Below, in pieces: positions 36,451-45,809 of a stretch of 64,000 bases of DNA. The translations under genes were made by a program, and so were the position numbers. The notes under the pieces were generated by a model that ran no database searches, was not told the DNA's origin, and saw only the letters and a program-made list of their open reading frames with translations. The first letter of the stretch is position 1. Each line of letters opens with the position of its first letter. This DNA comes from Burkholderia cepacia GG4 (lineage in GTDB: Bacteria > Pseudomonadota > Gammaproteobacteria > Burkholderiales > Burkholderiaceae): the NCBI RefSeq assembly GCF_000292915.1, contig NC_018514.1:2232001-2296000 (forward strand). Reading direction: 5' to 3'.

Positions 36451-37602
36451 TCAGTCCGTCGATTGCGTGGTGACGGGCTGCCACGCGGCGTTCTTCACTT
36501 CATACAGCGTCGAGCTCGGGTTCTTCAGGTCGCCGGTGCTAGTGAACGCGATCGTGCCCGTGATGCCGTCGTAGCGCGTGCCCTTCAGCGCGCCGTTGAA
36601 ATCGGCCGGCTTCGTCGAGTTCGCCTTCTGCATCGCATTGATCGCGATCCAGGTCGCGTCGTACGCGAACGGCGCATACGCGAGCATGTCGACGCCGTAC
36701 TTCTGCTTGAATTTCGTTTCGAACTGCTTGCCCTTCGCGAGCCGCGACAGCGGCTGCCCGTATTCCCACACGGCCGCGCCTTCGGCCGCATTGCCCGCGA
36801 GCTTGATGAAGTTCGCGTTCATCACGCCGCCGCCGGCCAGAAACTGCGCGCGGATGCCGAGCTGGCGCATGCGCTTGACCAGCATCGCGGACTGCGCGTC
36901 GAGGCCGCCGAAGAACACCAGGTCGGCGTTGGTGCTCTTGATCTTCGTGAGCTGCGCGCTGAAGTCGACTGCCTTGTCGTTCGTGAATTCGCGCGCGACG
37001 ATCGTGCCGCCGTTCGCCTTCGCGGCCTTCTCGAATTCGTCGGCTTCGCCCTGGCCGAACGCGGTGCGGTCGTCGATGATCGCGATGCGCTTCGCCTTCG
37101 TCACGCTCGCCGCGTACGCACCGGCATTGCCGGCGTTCTGCGTGTCGGTGGCGATCACGCGATACACGGTGCCGAGGCCGGCGCGCGTGATGTCGGGATT
37201 GGTGGCCGACGGCGTGATCATCGGAATGCCGGCCTTCGCATAGATCTTCGATGCGGGCAACGTCGTGCCCGAATTGAAATGGCCGATCACGACGGCCACC
37301 TGCGCATCGGTCAGTTGCTGCGCGGCCTGCACGCCCACGCGCGGATCGCTCTGGTCGTCCTGCGACGCGACGACGAACTTGACCGGCTTGCCGCCGATCG
37401 TCGTGTGCGCGGCGTTCGCCTCGTCGACGGCCATGCGCACGCCGTTCTCGATGTCCTTGCCGTACGCGGCACCGCTGCCGGTCAGCGGCACGGCCACGCC
37501 GACCTTGATGATCGTCTCCTGCGCATGGGCCGCGCCCGTCTGGAACGCGAAGAGCGCAGCAGTCAGTGCAACGCCGGAAAGCGAACGAATGCGGAACGTC
37601 AT
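36451..37602 (-). CDS. Branched-chain amino acid-type ABC transporter substrate-binding protein
   Basis: A 383-residue periplasmic binding protein: signal peptide ending at TGAAHAQ, then IIKVGVAVPLTGSGAAYGKDIENGVRMAVDEAN, the LivJ/LivK-family start, VVIGHFNSGTTLPASKIYAKAGIPMITPSATNP and RVIATDTQNAGNAGAYA. It binds an amino acid or amide outside the inner membrane. No permease or ATPase genes lie next to it, so it is either an orphan or works with components elsewhere. The ATG at 37602 has AAGGA seven bases upstream; the one at 37617 does not. Confidence 0.92.
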   Translation of the reverse strand: MTFRIRSLSGVALTAALFAFQTGAAHAQETIIKVGVAVPLTGSGAAYGKDIENGVRMAVDEANAAHTTIGGKPVKFVVASQDDQSDPRVGVQAAQQLTDAQVAVVIGHFNSGTTLPASKIYAKAGIPMITPSATNPDITRAGLGTVYRVIATDTQNAGNAGAYAASVTKAKRIAIIDDRTAFGQGEADEFEKAAKANGGTIVAREFTNDKAVDFSAQLTKIKSTNADLVFFGGLDAQSAMLVKRMRQLGIRAQFLAGGGVMNANFIKLAGNAAEGAAVWEYGQPLSRLAKGKQFETKFKQKYGVDMLAYAPFAYDATWIAINAMQKANSTKPADFNGALKGTRYDGITGTIAFTSTGDLKNPSSTLYEVKNAAWQPVTTQSTD

Positions 37603-38017
37603 CGGCCAATCCTTCATCTGTGGGTCGGGATGCGACGCGCGACTATCGCGCGTCGGCGACCTCCCGCGTGCCGGTGGATCCGTCTGCCGCCGGGACGTCG
37701 CGCAACGCGCGTCGCCAGCCGGTCGGTCGATCGCCGCGGTTCCGTCTCCGGAGAACCTGCCAGCGCGAAAGAGGTGAACCGATTGTGGGTAGCCAATACC
37801 CGTGCAGCAAACGAATTATCGGAACTATGTTGTGAGGATTTATCATCAAGTTCCGACGCTGCGGACAGTGCGTGGCCCGCGCGACGGCGGGCCGGGAACG
37901 GAAACGTCACGCGGGATGCGCGCCAGTGCCTTTGCACCAAGGCCGCGCCGGGTAATGCCGATGGCGCATCATCACTTGGTCAACGGACGACGATGCATGG
38001 CGCATCGCGCGATTCGG
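37603..38017. other. 415-base gap upstream of the binding-protein gene
   Basis: No gene is convincing. An inverted repeat CGGAACT (37820-37826) / AGTTCCG (37849-37855) and a GGGTA / TACCC pair near 37787-37801 may belong to the promoter of the binding protein. Composition becomes AT-richer around 37800-37850. Confidence 0.4.
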
Positions 38018-38188
38018 TCAGTGCCGATCGGTTTCCTTCTGCTTGCGCACCGCATCAGCGGCCTCGCCGGCCTGCTGTTCCGCCAGGCCTTCCGCTTCCG
38101 TCTCGCGGTCGCCCGTCAACTTGCCGAGCGCTTCCTTGACCGAACCCTTCACTTGCTTGAGCTTGCCTTCGATGCGATTCCTCTTCAT
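38018..38188 (-). CDS. CsbD-family stress protein
   Basis: A 56-residue hydrophilic protein: NRIEGKLKQVKGSVKEALGKLTGDRETEAEG is the full CsbD motif, followed by a short charged tail (EQQAGEAADAVRKQKE). GGAG lies seven bases before the ATG at 38188; longer frames upstream are rejected. CsbD proteins are abundant in general stress and stationary phase; their biochemical role is unknown. Just upstream lies a LuxR-type HTH gene. Confidence 0.88.
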   Translation of the reverse strand: MKRNRIEGKLKQVKGSVKEALGKLTGDRETEAEGLAEQQAGEAADAVRKQKETDRH

Positions 38189-38446
38189 GGTCGTCTCCTG
38201 CGATGAGTTGGGGAGAGTCGACGGCACGGCAGCATGGGCCGCACCGCCGAGTGGACAGGATCGCAGCCGCACACCGCGCGCGGCAGATGCGGATGCGGAT
38301 ACGGATGCGCCAGCCTGAATGGTGCATTCGCACCGCTGGCCCGACGCCCGGCGTCAATCCTTGCCGTTCGCACCGCCCGTCCCGGCCCCTTTGTCGCCGC
38401 GCGCGCCGTTGGCTTCGGCCGCGCCGACGATCCCGCGCTCGCGGGC

Positions 38447-38695
38447 TCATACGATCGCCTCGCCGCGGCTGTGCACGTCGAGCTTCGCGTAGATCGACGC
38501 GCCGTGATTGCGCACTGTGTTCGGCGCGAGCCCGAGTCGGCCGGCGATCTCCTTGTCGGCGAGGCCGTGACACTGCAGATCGAGCACGTCGCGCTCGCGC
38601 GCGGTGAGGTCCGACAACTGCGCGGCCGCATCCGGCACATTCGCGCGCCGCACGTTCGCGAGCTTCTCGATCAGCGTGCGGCTGAACCACGACAT
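38447..38695 (-). CDS. Short LuxR-type HTH protein
   Basis: An 82-residue protein that is essentially a GerE/LuxR helix-turn-helix: LSDLTARERDVLDLQCHGLADKEIAGRLGLAPNTVRNHGASIYAKL. The first 28 residues (MSWFSRTLIEKLANVRRANV) form a single helix with no receiver or ligand domain. It may be a stand-alone regulator or the surviving end of a response regulator. Its ATG overlaps, on the other strand, the ATG of a 27-residue hydrophobic peptide (CATG shared). Confidence 0.75.
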   Translation of the reverse strand: MSWFSRTLIEKLANVRRANVPDAAAQLSDLTARERDVLDLQCHGLADKEIAGRLGLAPNTVRNHGASIYAKLDVHSRGEAIV

Positions 38696-38777
38696 GGGCA
38701 AATATCTGATCGCCCGGCTGCTCGGCGCACCGGTCGGCGCGCTGGTGCTGTTCTATCTGGTCACGCACCTGCTCTGA
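38694..38777 (+). CDS. Possible 27-residue membrane peptide
   Basis: ATG to TGA encodes MGKYLIARLLGAPVGALVLF followed by YLVTHLL, a single transmembrane helix with a basic start. It reads divergently from the HTH gene, sharing the CATG at 38693-38696. There is no good ribosome site, since the region in front is coding on the other strand. Small membrane peptides of this kind are often missed; support here is the clean hydrophobic pattern only. Confidence 0.35.
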   Translation: MGKYLIARLLGAPVGALVLFYLVTHLL

Positions 38778-38855
38778 CGAGCGCGGCGCCCATCCAGCGA
38801 AAACGGGCCGGCGGCTGTGATCAGCCGCCGGCCCGTCCGTCATCGTGCGTTGCGC

Positions 38856-39884
38856 TTACTTCGCTGCGTTCGCCGTCATCTTGAAGATGCCCTGCGCGTT
38901 GCCCGCGTCGAAACGCAGGTCCGTCACCCAGCGGCGCGCCGCCTGGTCGAACGTGCGACGACGCGTGATGAACTCATAGAACGAGCCCGGCACGTTGCGC
39001 TTCACCGTGCCGCCGTCGCGCGTGCGGAACTCGCGCTCGACGATGTCCGCGCGATACGCGGTCTGGAACACGCGGCCCGAGCGCGAACGCTCGACTTCCG
39101 GCTTCATCGGCCGGCCCTTCGCCTTCTCGTCGTCGGACAGCTTGAACACGTCGATCACGCGATCGGTCGCATGGTTGAACGCGTTGCCTTCGGTCGCGAT
39201 CCACGCCATCTCGGCCGATTCGAGCAGCAGCGTCTCGTAGTCGAGTTCGTTCGGCAGGTCGTGCTGGCGCGCGAATGCGCCGACAATCTCGGGCAGCAGC
39301 GCGTGCGCGGCGTCGAGCGACAGCCAGCCTTCACGCTCGATCTCCCACAGCAGCGCGACGGCCGCCGGCGACAGCGGATCGCGCGACGAGCTGACGACGT
39401 TCGTCACGGCCTGCTGGAATTCCTTCGAGAAACGCTCCGGATGCAGTTCGCTGACGAAGAACTGCGCGATTTCGTCCGGTGCATCTTCATGCGCATACGC
39501 GCGGCCGGTCATGCCGAGCTTGTCGAGCGGATAACGGCCGTTCAGGCGGAAGCCGAGCGGACGCAGGATGCGCGTGAACGCGGCTTCGCCCGGCGGCAGC
39601 GCGCCCGTGTGCGGCCAGCGCACGGTGCGCAGCGCGCCGTGGTCGAAGTAGACCGAGCCGCCGTTTTCGATCGCGTCGGCCGTGTACGCGCGGCCGTTCG
39701 CCGAACGTTCAAGCAGCCCTTCGAACAGCGCCATGTTCATCGCCTGCGCGATTTCGGCACGCGTGACGACGTCGGCTTCCCACTCGTCGAGGATGGCCGG
39801 CATGTTCAGGGTCGCGAACAGGGCGTCGGTCTTCGCCTGTCCCAGCAGCTTCGTCAGCAAGCTCTCGATATTCGGATTGCGCAT
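38856..39884 (-). CDS. hglS: 2-oxoadipate dioxygenase/decarboxylase (HglS, DUF1338)
   Basis: A 342-residue DUF1338 protein. Members such as HglS of Pseudomonas putida convert 2-oxoadipate to D-2-hydroxyglutarate with Fe(II) and O2 in D-lysine breakdown. Candidate metal and substrate residues are present in FDHGALRTVRW (His and Arg), NAFNHATDRVIDV (His) and GSFYEFITRR (Glu). The ATG at 39884 (MRNPNIESLL) starts the conserved part; the frame extends upstream without homology. It is divergent from a LysR gene that probably regulates it. The DUF1338 call is firm; the reaction is transferred from studied members. Confidence 0.9.
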   Translation of the reverse strand: MRNPNIESLLTKLLGQAKTDALFATLNMPAILDEWEADVVTRAEIAQAMNMALFEGLLERSANGRAYTADAIENGGSVYFDHGALRTVRWPHTGALPPGEAAFTRILRPLGFRLNGRYPLDKLGMTGRAYAHEDAPDEIAQFFVSELHPERFSKEFQQAVTNVVSSSRDPLSPAAVALLWEIEREGWLSLDAAHALLPEIVGAFARQHDLPNELDYETLLLESAEMAWIATEGNAFNHATDRVIDVFKLSDDEKAKGRPMKPEVERSRSGRVFQTAYRADIVEREFRTRDGGTVKRNVPGSFYEFITRRRTFDQAARRWVTDLRFDAGNAQGIFKMTANAAK

Positions 39885-40110
39885 CAGGATTCTCGTCTCG
39901 GGGGACCGCCGGCAAACGTGCCGGCAACTCAGGTGGCCGGCCGCCCAACGGGCGCCTGGCCTTGCGTGGGATGCATTATTCAAAGGGTTGCGGTGGGGCG
40001 TAAAGCGAGATTAAATTGATATGTGATGAGTTTTTGGAATTATTCGCAGTCCCCGCACTCGTCCGCCGGCCCGCCTCGGGCGGGTCCGTTCGTCAGACAA
40101 AACGAGCATC

Positions 40111-41055
40111 ATGCGCAAATTCAAGATCCCCAACATGGGTGCGCTCGTGGCTTTCGAAGCCGCGGCGCGCCACGAGAGCTTCACGCACGCGGCGAAGGAG
40201 CTGTTCCTGACCGAAAGCGCGGTATCGCGGCAGATCGCGACGCTGGAGGCGAGCCTCGGCGTGCGGCTGTTCGCGCGCGTGAAGCAACGCGTCGTGCTGA
40301 CGCGCGCCGGCAAGCTGTACGGCACGCAGGTGCGGCGCGCGCTGGAGGCGCTCGACCGCGACACGCTGTCGATCATCGCGCACGGCAGCGGCGGCGGCTA
40401 CCTGGAGCTCGCGGTGCTGCCGACCTTCGCGTCGCACTGGCTGATCCCGCGCATCAAGAGCTTCTACGACCGCACGCCGGACGTGCGCGTGAACATGGGC
40501 AGCCGTACCGACCTGTTCTCGTTCGAGGACACCCACTTCGAGGCCGCGATCCACTACGGCAAGCCGACCTGGCCCGGCACGTCGTCCGACTACCTGTTCG
40601 GCGAGGAAGTCGTGCCGATCTGCTCGCCCGCGCTGCTCGACGGGCCGGTCGAACGCGTGGAGGATCTGCTCGCGTATCCGCTGCTGCACTCCACCACGCG
40701 CCCTGGCGCCTGGGCGCAATGGTTCGAGACGCACGGCGTCGAGGACATCCGCACGATGCAGGGCGTGCGTTACGAGTTGCATACGATGCTGATCAGCGCG
40801 GCCACGGCCGGGCTCGGGATCGCGCTGGTGCCGAAGTTCTTCGTCGAGGAACAGTTGCACCAGCTCGGCCTGATCGTGCCGTGCGACGCGGCGACGGTCG
40901 GCGATTCAGCGTACTACCTCGTGTATCCGACGGAGTTCAGCCACAGCAAGCCGCTTGAATCGTTTCGTGCGTGGTTGCTGGAGCAGGCAAGCGCCTATGC
41001 GGCGCCGGGGCGGGACGAAGAGTTTGACGACGAGGATGACGAAGACGTCGAGTGA
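40111..41055 (+). CDS. LysR-family regulator (GcvA-like) with acidic tail
   Basis: A 314-residue LysR protein. The helix-turn-helix is in GALVAFEAAARHESFTHAAKELFLTESAVSRQIATLEASLG, and the effector domain follows (LELAVLPTFASHWLIPRIKSFY). The last 13 residues are almost all Asp/Glu (DEEFDDEDDEDVE), an unusual extension that might affect DNA affinity. It is divergent from hglS across a 226-base gap and upstream of gapN, so it may regulate either. Confidence 0.9.
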   Translation: MRKFKIPNMGALVAFEAAARHESFTHAAKELFLTESAVSRQIATLEASLGVRLFARVKQRVVLTRAGKLYGTQVRRALEALDRDTLSIIAHGSGGGYLELAVLPTFASHWLIPRIKSFYDRTPDVRVNMGSRTDLFSFEDTHFEAAIHYGKPTWPGTSSDYLFGEEVVPICSPALLDGPVERVEDLLAYPLLHSTTRPGAWAQWFETHGVEDIRTMQGVRYELHTMLISAATAGLGIALVPKFFVEEQLHQLGLIVPCDAATVGDSAYYLVYPTEFSHSKPLESFRAWLLEQASAYAAPGRDEEFDDEDDEDVE

Positions 41056-41365
41056 GTGCGGCGTAGCGCGGCAGGCCGGTGCGCGCCGGGCGGGCAACCC
41101 CGACCCGGCGCTCCGGGCAGCCGACCTCGCTTCGGCAGCGCGGCGGACCTTCTCACATTTCTTCACTGCGTGTGTTTTCTCTCAGGTTCCGGGGCAATTT
41201 TTTCTTCGCCGCGCGAGACCATTATCCGCCCAAACCGGCCAAAGTGAAACGTTTGCGCATAGCCTGACCGGCTGATTCCCGGCATTCGGAAACAATCCTT
41301 CAAAATCCTTACGCATTACACAACAGCGTTCGGCAAATCTTGCAATCGGCGCGGTGTTCCTTTTA
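41056..41365. other. Gap between LysR and gapN
   Basis: No gene is visible. The first part is GC-rich; from about 41180 the DNA is AT-richer and leads to an 18-base palindrome at 41366. The gapN promoter is probably here. Confidence 0.45.
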
Positions 41366-41383
41366 AATGGAACTGGTTCCATT
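41366..41383. promoter_or_regulatory. 18-base palindrome upstream of gapN
   Basis: AATGGAAC-TG-GTTCCATT is a perfect inverted repeat with a two-base spacer, 133 bases before the gapN start. A further GTTCC at 41356-41360 lies beside it. The TGGAAC-GTTCCA pattern resembles IclR-type operators; the protein that binds is unknown. Confidence 0.5.
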
Positions 41384-41515
41384 CCGCGTTTCGGCCAGCC
41401 TTTCGCGTGACGCTTCGTCGTCCGCGCGTCATGATGCCGATTCAGGATCGAGGATCATTCAGCTCAGGATTCCGCATCGCCCGTCCTTCCCGGACACCTG
41501 TCAAACGAGACCGTC

Positions 41516-43144
41516 ATGCCTGATTCCGCTTCCCTGCAGCAGCTGTTTCCCGCCTATCAAGACATCCCCGCCGAGTTCCGCCTCGCGGCGCCGATCCACC
41601 AGCGCGTGTCGCTCGTCGACGGCGCATTGCGCCCGTGGGACGGCGCGACCAAGACCGTGCTGTCGCCCGTGTGCGTGCGCCAGCCGGACGGCAGCGTCGC
41701 ACAGATGGAGATCGGCAGCTATCCGGTGATGGGCGAGACGGAAAGCGACGCGGCGCTCGACGCCGCGGTGCGCGCGTACGACTCGGGCCGCGGCGAGTGG
41801 CCGACGATGAAGGTCGAGCAGCGCATCGCGTGCATGCAGGACTTCATCAAGCGGATGGTCGCGCAGCGCGAGCTGGTCGTGAACCTGATCATGTGGGAGA
41901 TCGGCAAGAGCCTCGCCGATTCGCAGAAGGAGTTCGACCGCACCGTCACGTACATGACGCAGACGATCGACGCGCTGAAGGAGCTCGACAACGCGAACTC
42001 GCGCTTCGTGATCGCGGAAGGCACGATCGGCCAGATCCGCCGCACGCCGCTCGGCGTCGTGCTGTGCATGGGGCCGTACAATTATCCGCTGAACGAGACC
42101 TTCGCGACGCTGATCCCCGCGCTGCTGATGGGCAACACCGTGGTGTTCAAGCCGCCGCAGTACGGCACGCTGCTGTTCGAACCGCTGCTCGAGGCGTTCC
42201 GCGACGCGTTCCCGAAGGGCGTGATCAACACCATCTACGCGCCGGGCGCGGTGGTCGTGCCGCACATGCTCGCGTCGGGCAAGATCAACGTGCTCGCGCT
42301 GATCGGCTCGAGCAAGGTCGCCGATCACCTGAAGAAGCAGCACCCGAAGTCGCACCGGCTGCGCGCGATCCTCGGCCTCGACGCGAAGAACGCGGCGATC
42401 GTGCTGCCCGACGCCGATCTCGATCTCACCGTGAAGGAGTGCCTGCTCGGCGCGCTGTCGTTCAACGGCCAGCGCTGCACCGCGCTGAAGATGCTGCTCG
42501 TGCATCGCTCGATCGTCGACGAATTCCTGAAGCGCTTCACCGCCGCGCTCGAACAGTTGAAGATCGGCATGCCGTGGGAGAAGGGCGTCAGCATCACGCC
42601 GCTGCCGGGCATGCATCGCACCGCGTACATGACCGACGCGATCGACGACGCGAAGGCCAAGGGCGCGCAGGTCGTCAACCAGTCGGGCGGCGAGTTCAGC
42701 AAGACGCTGTTCTACCCGGCCGTCGTGTATCCGGTGTCCGAAGGGATGAAGCTGTATCGCGAGGAGCAGTTCGGGCCGATCATTCCGGTCGCGCCGTTCG
42801 ACGATGTCGAAACCGCGCTCGATTACGTGACGACGTCCGAGCACGGCCAGCAGGTCAGCATCTTCGGCTCCGATCCGGCGCAGATCGGCGCGCTCGTCGA
42901 TCCGCTCGTGAACCAGGTGTGCCGCGTGAACATCAACTGCCAGTGCCAGCGCGGGCCGGACGTGTTCCCGTTCGCGGGACGCAAGGACTCGGCGGAAGGC
43001 ACGCTGTCGGTGACCGACGCGCTGCGCGCGTTCTCGATCCGCTCGATGGTCGCGGCGAAGCAGACCGACGGCAGCAAGCAGCTGCTCGACTCGATCGTGT
43101 CGGATCACTACTCGAAGTTCATCAACACGGGCTTCATTTTCTGA
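41516..43144 (+). CDS. gapN: NADP-dependent glyceraldehyde-3-phosphate dehydrogenase (GapN-type aldehyde dehydrogenase)
   Basis: A 542-residue aldehyde dehydrogenase. LGVVLCMGPYNYPLNETF is the cofactor-entry motif of the GapN group, VVFKPPQYG contacts NADP, and SFNGQRCTALK contains the catalytic cysteine, with the glutamate region in AILGLDAKNAAIVL. GapN oxidises glyceraldehyde 3-phosphate to 3-phosphoglycerate without phosphate and yields NADPH. The length of 542 exceeds typical GapN (about 475) by an N-terminal extension. Long-form bacterial members may act on other aldehydes. Confidence 0.86.
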   Translation: MPDSASLQQLFPAYQDIPAEFRLAAPIHQRVSLVDGALRPWDGATKTVLSPVCVRQPDGSVAQMEIGSYPVMGETESDAALDAAVRAYDSGRGEWPTMKVEQRIACMQDFIKRMVAQRELVVNLIMWEIGKSLADSQKEFDRTVTYMTQTIDALKELDNANSRFVIAEGTIGQIRRTPLGVVLCMGPYNYPLNETFATLIPALLMGNTVVFKPPQYGTLLFEPLLEAFRDAFPKGVINTIYAPGAVVVPHMLASGKINVLALIGSSKVADHLKKQHPKSHRLRAILGLDAKNAAIVLPDADLDLTVKECLLGALSFNGQRCTALKMLLVHRSIVDEFLKRFTAALEQLKIGMPWEKGVSITPLPGMHRTAYMTDAIDDAKAKGAQVVNQSGGEFSKTLFYPAVVYPVSEGMKLYREEQFGPIIPVAPFDDVETALDYVTTSEHGQQVSIFGSDPAQIGALVDPLVNQVCRVNINCQCQRGPDVFPFAGRKDSAEGTLSVTDALRAFSIRSMVAAKQTDGSKQLLDSIVSDHYSKFINTGFIF

Positions 43145-43219
43145 AGCGGATGGCGATGCGACGAACCAACCGCCGCGCGTGCGTGCGGCGGTTGGTCTGA
43201 ACGAGCACGCGTGGCACGT

Positions 43220-43852
43220 TCATACGTTCGACGCGAGCAAGCGGATCCCCGCCACGCCGAGCACCACCGCGAGACACGCTTCCATTGCGCGCCGGCCGCG
43301 CACGTACAGCCGCCGTGCGCCGTCCGTCGAGAACACCAGCGCATAGCCGCCGAACACCAGGCAACCAATCACGATGCAGCCCGGCACCACGGCGCCGTGC
43401 GACGCGCCCGCGCCGTTCGACGACAGCGCGACGATCGACACCCACACCAGGATGGCTTTCGGATTCGTCAGGTGCAGCATCGCGCCACGCGCGTAGAAGC
43501 GCGACAGCTTCTGATCGGGTGCCGCCTGCAGCGCAGCGGCCGGCCTGGCCGACCACGCGGTGCGGCCCGACTTGTACGCAAGCCACAGCAGGTACACGCC
43601 GCCGAACAGCTTGATCGCGACCAGCAGCTTCGACCACGCGAGCAACGCCGCCGACACGCCGAGCGCGGCCACCGTCGCCCAGAACATCGACCCCGAAATC
43701 ACGCCGAGCGCAAACACGAGCGCCGCCTTGCGGCCATGGTTCGCGGCGACCGACATGATCGCGAGATTGCTCGGGCCGGGGCTGGCCGTACCGACAAAAT
43801 AGGCTGTATAGGCCAGCAGCAGGTTGGCCGAGAAGAAGGCGTGGACGCTCAT
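43220..43852 (-). CDS. LysE/RhtB-family exporter
   Basis: A 210-residue LysE-superfamily membrane protein. FVGTASPGPSNLAIMSVAANHGRKAA near the N-terminus and HLTNPKAILVWVSIVALSS in the middle are the family signatures. GAGG lies six bases before the ATG at 43852. It converges on gapN with a 75-base gap. It is a different paralog from the LysE gene at 11699 and its substrate is not known. Confidence 0.9.
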   Translation of the reverse strand: MSVHAFFSANLLLAYTAYFVGTASPGPSNLAIMSVAANHGRKAALVFALGVISGSMFWATVAALGVSAALLAWSKLLVAIKLFGGVYLLWLAYKSGRTAWSARPAAALQAAPDQKLSRFYARGAMLHLTNPKAILVWVSIVALSSNGAGASHGAVVPGCIVIGCLVFGGYALVFSTDGARRLYVRGRRAMEACLAVVLGVAGIRLLASNV

Positions 43853-44454
43853 GTCGAACCTCGCGGGGATGATGCGCAGATTGTTGGCAAATGCCCGACA
43901 TCTGCCCATGGACAGTTGGCGGCGTACTCACTGGGCCAGTTGGGTAACGCGGTGACGTACGTCGCGCCCTCACCCGGATCGCCGCGCGCAAAAACGTTTC
44001 GAATCTGAAACATCCGGCGCATCCATTGCAGCGCTCCGCCGCGCAGCGGAGATCACCGCGAGCCGGCGTCCGGCGCGGGACGGACGCCGACGAAGCACGC
44101 ACGCGCAGCCCTTCACGCGGCTCCTCGACGGCAACACGAAGCCGGCTTTAGCCCGGCGTTACGTTACATCGCTGAAGCATTTCATCGGTCCGGCCCCTGT
44201 CGCGCACGCGACCGTCACCGACGGACACGTATGGACGCCCGCTTCGACTTTCCGTGCAAACCAGTACCGGCGGGACGCGATGGCCTGCGCCGCGGCACGC
44301 GTCAACATTCCTCAACAATCGGATCGCGGCACTGGTACGGAACCTGCATTCCGTTAGACGTGAAAACCGCGCCGCCGATCGACGTGGTCCTGAACCCTGC
44401 TCGGACGCATCCGCCGGATCCGTCCGAACGATTCGCGAAGCAACGAGGCCATTC
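43853..44454. other. 602-base gap without a convincing gene
   Basis: Only biased open frames occur on either strand. CAGTTGG occurs twice near 43912-43945 but no clear operator could be defined. The gap separates the LysE gene from the small protein gene at 44455. Confidence 0.45.
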
Positions 44455-44778
44455 ATGGATGCGCTGCCCAACTCGTCCGACACGGCGTTCCAGCTCTTTC
44501 TCGCGAAAGTGCTCGAACAACCGCTGCCCGACTGGACTGAAAAACAGCAGATGGAACTCGAGATGGCGCGCGCGCTGTCCACGCAGATGGTCCATCTCGC
44601 CGAGGACATGCGCAACGGCAGCGCGGATCTCGCGCGCTGCCTCGTGCTGCTCCGCTACGCGAAGGTGCTCGATTTCATGCTGACGTCGCTCGCCGCGCGC
44701 CGCGACATTCATCCGCAAACGCTGCGCACGCTGTTCCGGCTCGCGAACCTGAAAGTCGACGATGCGTATCCGGTGTGA
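44455..44778 (+). CDS. Hypothetical helical protein
   Basis: A 107-residue protein, mostly helical by look (FQLFLAKVLEQPLPDWTEKQQMELEMARALSTQMVHLAEDM, then LARCLVLLRYAKVLDFMLTSLAARRD). No family was recognised. GAGG precedes the ATG at 44455; the open frame before it lacks protein character. It is convergent with udh. It could be a small cytoplasmic partner protein, but nothing identifies one. Confidence 0.6.
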   Translation: MDALPNSSDTAFQLFLAKVLEQPLPDWTEKQQMELEMARALSTQMVHLAEDMRNGSADLARCLVLLRYAKVLDFMLTSLAARRDIHPQTLRTLFRLANLKVDDAYPV

Positions 44779-44909
44779 GCCGGTGCGACGTACCGGCTTC
44801 GGCGACGGGCGGCCGCCGGTGCGGGGAAGGTTCGATAACGGCGTCGCATGACCGGCACAAGGCGACCGACATCCTGCGCTGATCCGCGACGCCCCCGGCA
44901 CTTGCGCCC

Positions 44910-45746
44910 TTACGTCGCCTTGCGCTCCATCGGCTCGCCAACGACGAATCCGCCGCCCTGATACCGCTGCGCGGGATCGTCGTACTCGGCGGTCGGCGCC
45001 GTCACCGGGAACAGCTCCGCGAACTGCTCGGAGCTGTCGCGCGGCCGGAAGCCGAGGAAGCCGGCCTTCGTGTTGTCCCACCACTTCACCGGGTTGTCCG
45101 ACACGCCATAGACGATCGCGTGACCGACGCGGTTCGTCAGCAGCGAGCAGCGCACGAGCTCGATGAAGTCGCGGTAGCTGAGGAACGTCACGAGCATGCG
45201 CGGGTTCTTCGGCACCTCGAACGACGAGCCGATCCGCAAGCACACCGTCTCGATCCCGAAGCGGTCGAAGTAATACCGCGAAAGCGACTCGCCGAAGCAT
45301 TTCGTCACGCCGTACAGGCTGTCCGGACGCATCGGCGAATCGGCGTCGAGCACTTCCGTGACCGGATGGAAACCGATCGCATGGTTCGAGCTCGCGAACA
45401 CGATGCGCTTCACGCCGTGCTTGCGCGCGGCTTCGTACAGGTTGTACGTGCCGGTGATGTTCGCATCGACGAGATCGTCGAACGGCGCGTCGACCGAAAT
45501 GCCGCCGAGGTGGACGATCGCGTCTACGCCGTCGACGAGGTCCATCACCGCCGGCCGGTCGGCCAGGTCGACGACACGGGTTTCTTCATGCGCTTCGGCA
45601 TCGTCCAGCGCCGCGATGTCGCTGACGCGCACGACGTCGGCCCAGTTCGCCAGCGCGCCGCGCACCTGGCGGCCGAGGTTGCCGGCCGCGCCGGTCAGCA
45701 GCAGGCGCCCGAACGGCTTGCGTGCGCCGGTGGATGAGGCGTTCAT
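44910..45746 (-). CDS. udh: Uronate dehydrogenase
   Basis: A 278-residue short-chain epimerase/dehydrogenase-fold enzyme. LLLTGAAGNLGRQVR is the NAD-binding glycine motif, FASSNHAIGFHP carries the catalytic serine region and YGVTKCFGE the Tyr-x-x-x-Lys pair. The pattern SSNHAIGF and length match uronate dehydrogenases, which oxidise galacturonate or glucuronate to aldarolactones. AAGGAG lies before the ATG. A LacI gene is divergent, and a palindrome GGAAAACGTTTTCC lies 50 bases upstream (45796). With the ExuT-like transporter at 47035 it forms a uronate uptake and oxidation set. Confidence 0.9.
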   Translation of the reverse strand: MNASSTGARKPFGRLLLTGAAGNLGRQVRGALANWADVVRVSDIAALDDAEAHEETRVVDLADRPAVMDLVDGVDAIVHLGGISVDAPFDDLVDANITGTYNLYEAARKHGVKRIVFASSNHAIGFHPVTEVLDADSPMRPDSLYGVTKCFGESLSRYYFDRFGIETVCLRIGSSFEVPKNPRMLVTFLSYRDFIELVRCSLLTNRVGHAIVYGVSDNPVKWWDNTKAGFLGFRPRDSSEQFAELFPVTAPTAEYDDPAQRYQGGGFVVGEPMERKAT

Positions 45747-45795
45747 CGAGTCTCCTTGAATCTGTCCTGGAATGTGCCCGGAACGGGTCCGGGCC

Positions 45796-45809
45796 GGAAA
45801 ACGTTTTCC
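45796..45809. promoter_or_regulatory. LacI-type operator between udh and its regulator
   Basis: GGAAAACGTTTTCC is a perfect 14-base palindrome with a central CG, the classic LacI-family pattern. It lies 50 bases upstream of the udh start and 142 bases upstream of the LacI gene start, so it can control both. Near copies occur at 45933-45943 (GAAAACGTTAC) and 48455-48468. Confidence 0.75.
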
